From contig OENT01000248.1 of assembly GCA_900239685.1 (NCBI GenBank), positions 1 to 64,000 on the forward strand: DNA of 64,000 nt, given 5' to 3'. The stretch is from Rotaria macrura (lineage: Eukaryota > Rotifera > Eurotatoria > Philodinida > Philodinidae). The first letter of the stretch is position 1; every line of letters begins with the position of its first letter. A program made the position numbers and the translations under genes. Below the pieces are notes generated by a model, which searched no databases, was not told the DNA's origin, and saw only the letters and a list, made by a program, of their open reading frames with translations. Of the stretch, positions 63,701 to 64,000 are shown in pieces.

Positions 63701-64000
63701 AAAGATCGATTCCCTGAGAACTCCTCACTGTTCCGTAGCTTGTCGATCTCTAGAATCTTATTACGATGGGATCAATACGATATTTGAAACTATAAGATTT
63801 CAATTGATCGATTGTTTTTAGCTTCGTCAAAAATTAGAACGTGAAATTCGTCGTTTCGAAGGTGAAGTCCAAGAACTTCGTGAACAATTACAAGATCGTA
63901 TGCAACAAATTCATGATCTACAAGTGCATTTAGCTAGACGCGAAGAAGAATTAACGCAAGCTGTAACGAATATTGAAACTGAAGCTGCAACAAAAGTAAC
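57716..64000 (+). CDS. MYH10: Non-muscle myosin II heavy chain (5' part, cut by window edge)
   Basis: At least 1155 residues: the actin motor for cortical tension and cytokinesis. Exons: 57716-58293, 58389-58509, 58566-58601, 58656-58701, 58767-59335, 60158-60481, 60535-60643, 60697-60867, 60934-60996, 61104-61291, 61384-61505, 61733-61802, 61859-62019, 62076-62388, 62441-62589, 62671-62785, 62835-62990 and 63822-63995 (donor at 63996 assumed). All phases agree. Visible parts are the SH3-like N-terminus, P-loop GESGAGKT (194-201), switch [11 protein letters not shown], switch II DIAGFE (493-498), [12 protein letters not shown], the converter, IQ region and start of the coiled coil. [16 protein letters not shown] marks the non-muscle/smooth-muscle class. 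Exon 3 (12 codons, phase 0-0) and exon 9 (21 codons, phase 1-1) are frame-neutral and lie at loop 1 and near loop 2. Confidence 0.95.
59480..59882 (+). repeat. Intronic dispersed repeat, copy 2 (myosin intron 5)
   Basis: Occupies about half of the 822-bp fifth myosin intron, whereas most introns of this gene are 50-100 bp. Matches 21575-21926 in the SIAH intron block by block in the same orientation (TTAGTTCATTGAAAAATT, ACGCTCATCATGA, TAGTATTCTTTGTTGG, CTACAAACCATTGTATTTAT). The repeat probably explains the large intron. Confidence 0.6.

Noticed and set aside
1..64000. Search for CRISPR arrays, bacterial operons, ribosome binding sites and rRNA/tRNA genes
   Set aside because: No regularly spaced repeats with unique spacers, no Shine-Dalgarno-led gene chains and no tRNA or rRNA signature could be recognised; the window is eukaryotic.

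Overview
The window is AT-rich eukaryotic nuclear DNA, by eye roughly two-thirds A+T. It carries nine recognisable protein genes. Six have introns, usually short ones of about 45-60 bp with GT...AG ends; a few are longer. The gene set is animal: a MAB21-like protein, a SIAH ubiquitin ligase, an ADAR2-like RNA editing enzyme, a secreted ADA2/ADGF-type adenosine deaminase, IST1 and a non-muscle myosin II heavy chain. Two intronless genes are of types that are also common outside animals: a DOPA-4,5-dioxygenase-family protein and an aldo-keto reductase. AT richness, tiny introns and such additions fit an invertebrate, possibly a bdelloid rotifer. This is an inference; no marker in the window proves it.

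Layout, left to right. 1-3079: no gene, but an AT-rich tandem repeat and a CCGTA-rich inverted-repeat block with a perfect 32-bp palindrome. 3080-5126 (-): adenosine deaminase growth factor with an added C-terminal IPT/TIG-like domain and hydrophobic tail. 9280-10383 (-): type II transmembrane serine protease with Asn at the S1 specificity position. 14504-15073 (-): DOPA dioxygenase-family protein. 19915-22241 (+): SIAH, four coding exons. 22242-29498: gene-poor, with 62-bp hAT-like mini-elements, G-tracts and repeat fragments. 29499-31019 (-): MAB21-like, two exons. 31020-39056: 8 kb with no gene I can defend. 39057-40924 (-): IST1, six exons. 45264-49746 (+): ADAR2-like deaminase, nine exons. 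50922-51773 (+): aldo-keto reductase, preceded by a tiny two-exon candidate. 57716-64000 (+): non-muscle myosin II heavy chain, 18 exons seen, cut by the right edge.

The genes do not form an operon or pathway; they are independent loci on both strands separated by 1-8 kb of AT-rich DNA. At least four dispersed repeat families recur, two of them in inverted orientation and one inside introns of both SIAH and myosin. No bacterial-style defence or biosynthetic system was found. The most notable biology is (i) two frame-preserving exons in the myosin motor, at the loop 1 and loop 2 places where vertebrate MYH10 carries its B1 and B2 inserts, and (ii) the adenosine deaminase-IPT/TIG fusion. Exon limits were set by hand from splice consensus, reading phase and family similarity recalled from knowledge; no alignment or transcript data were available.
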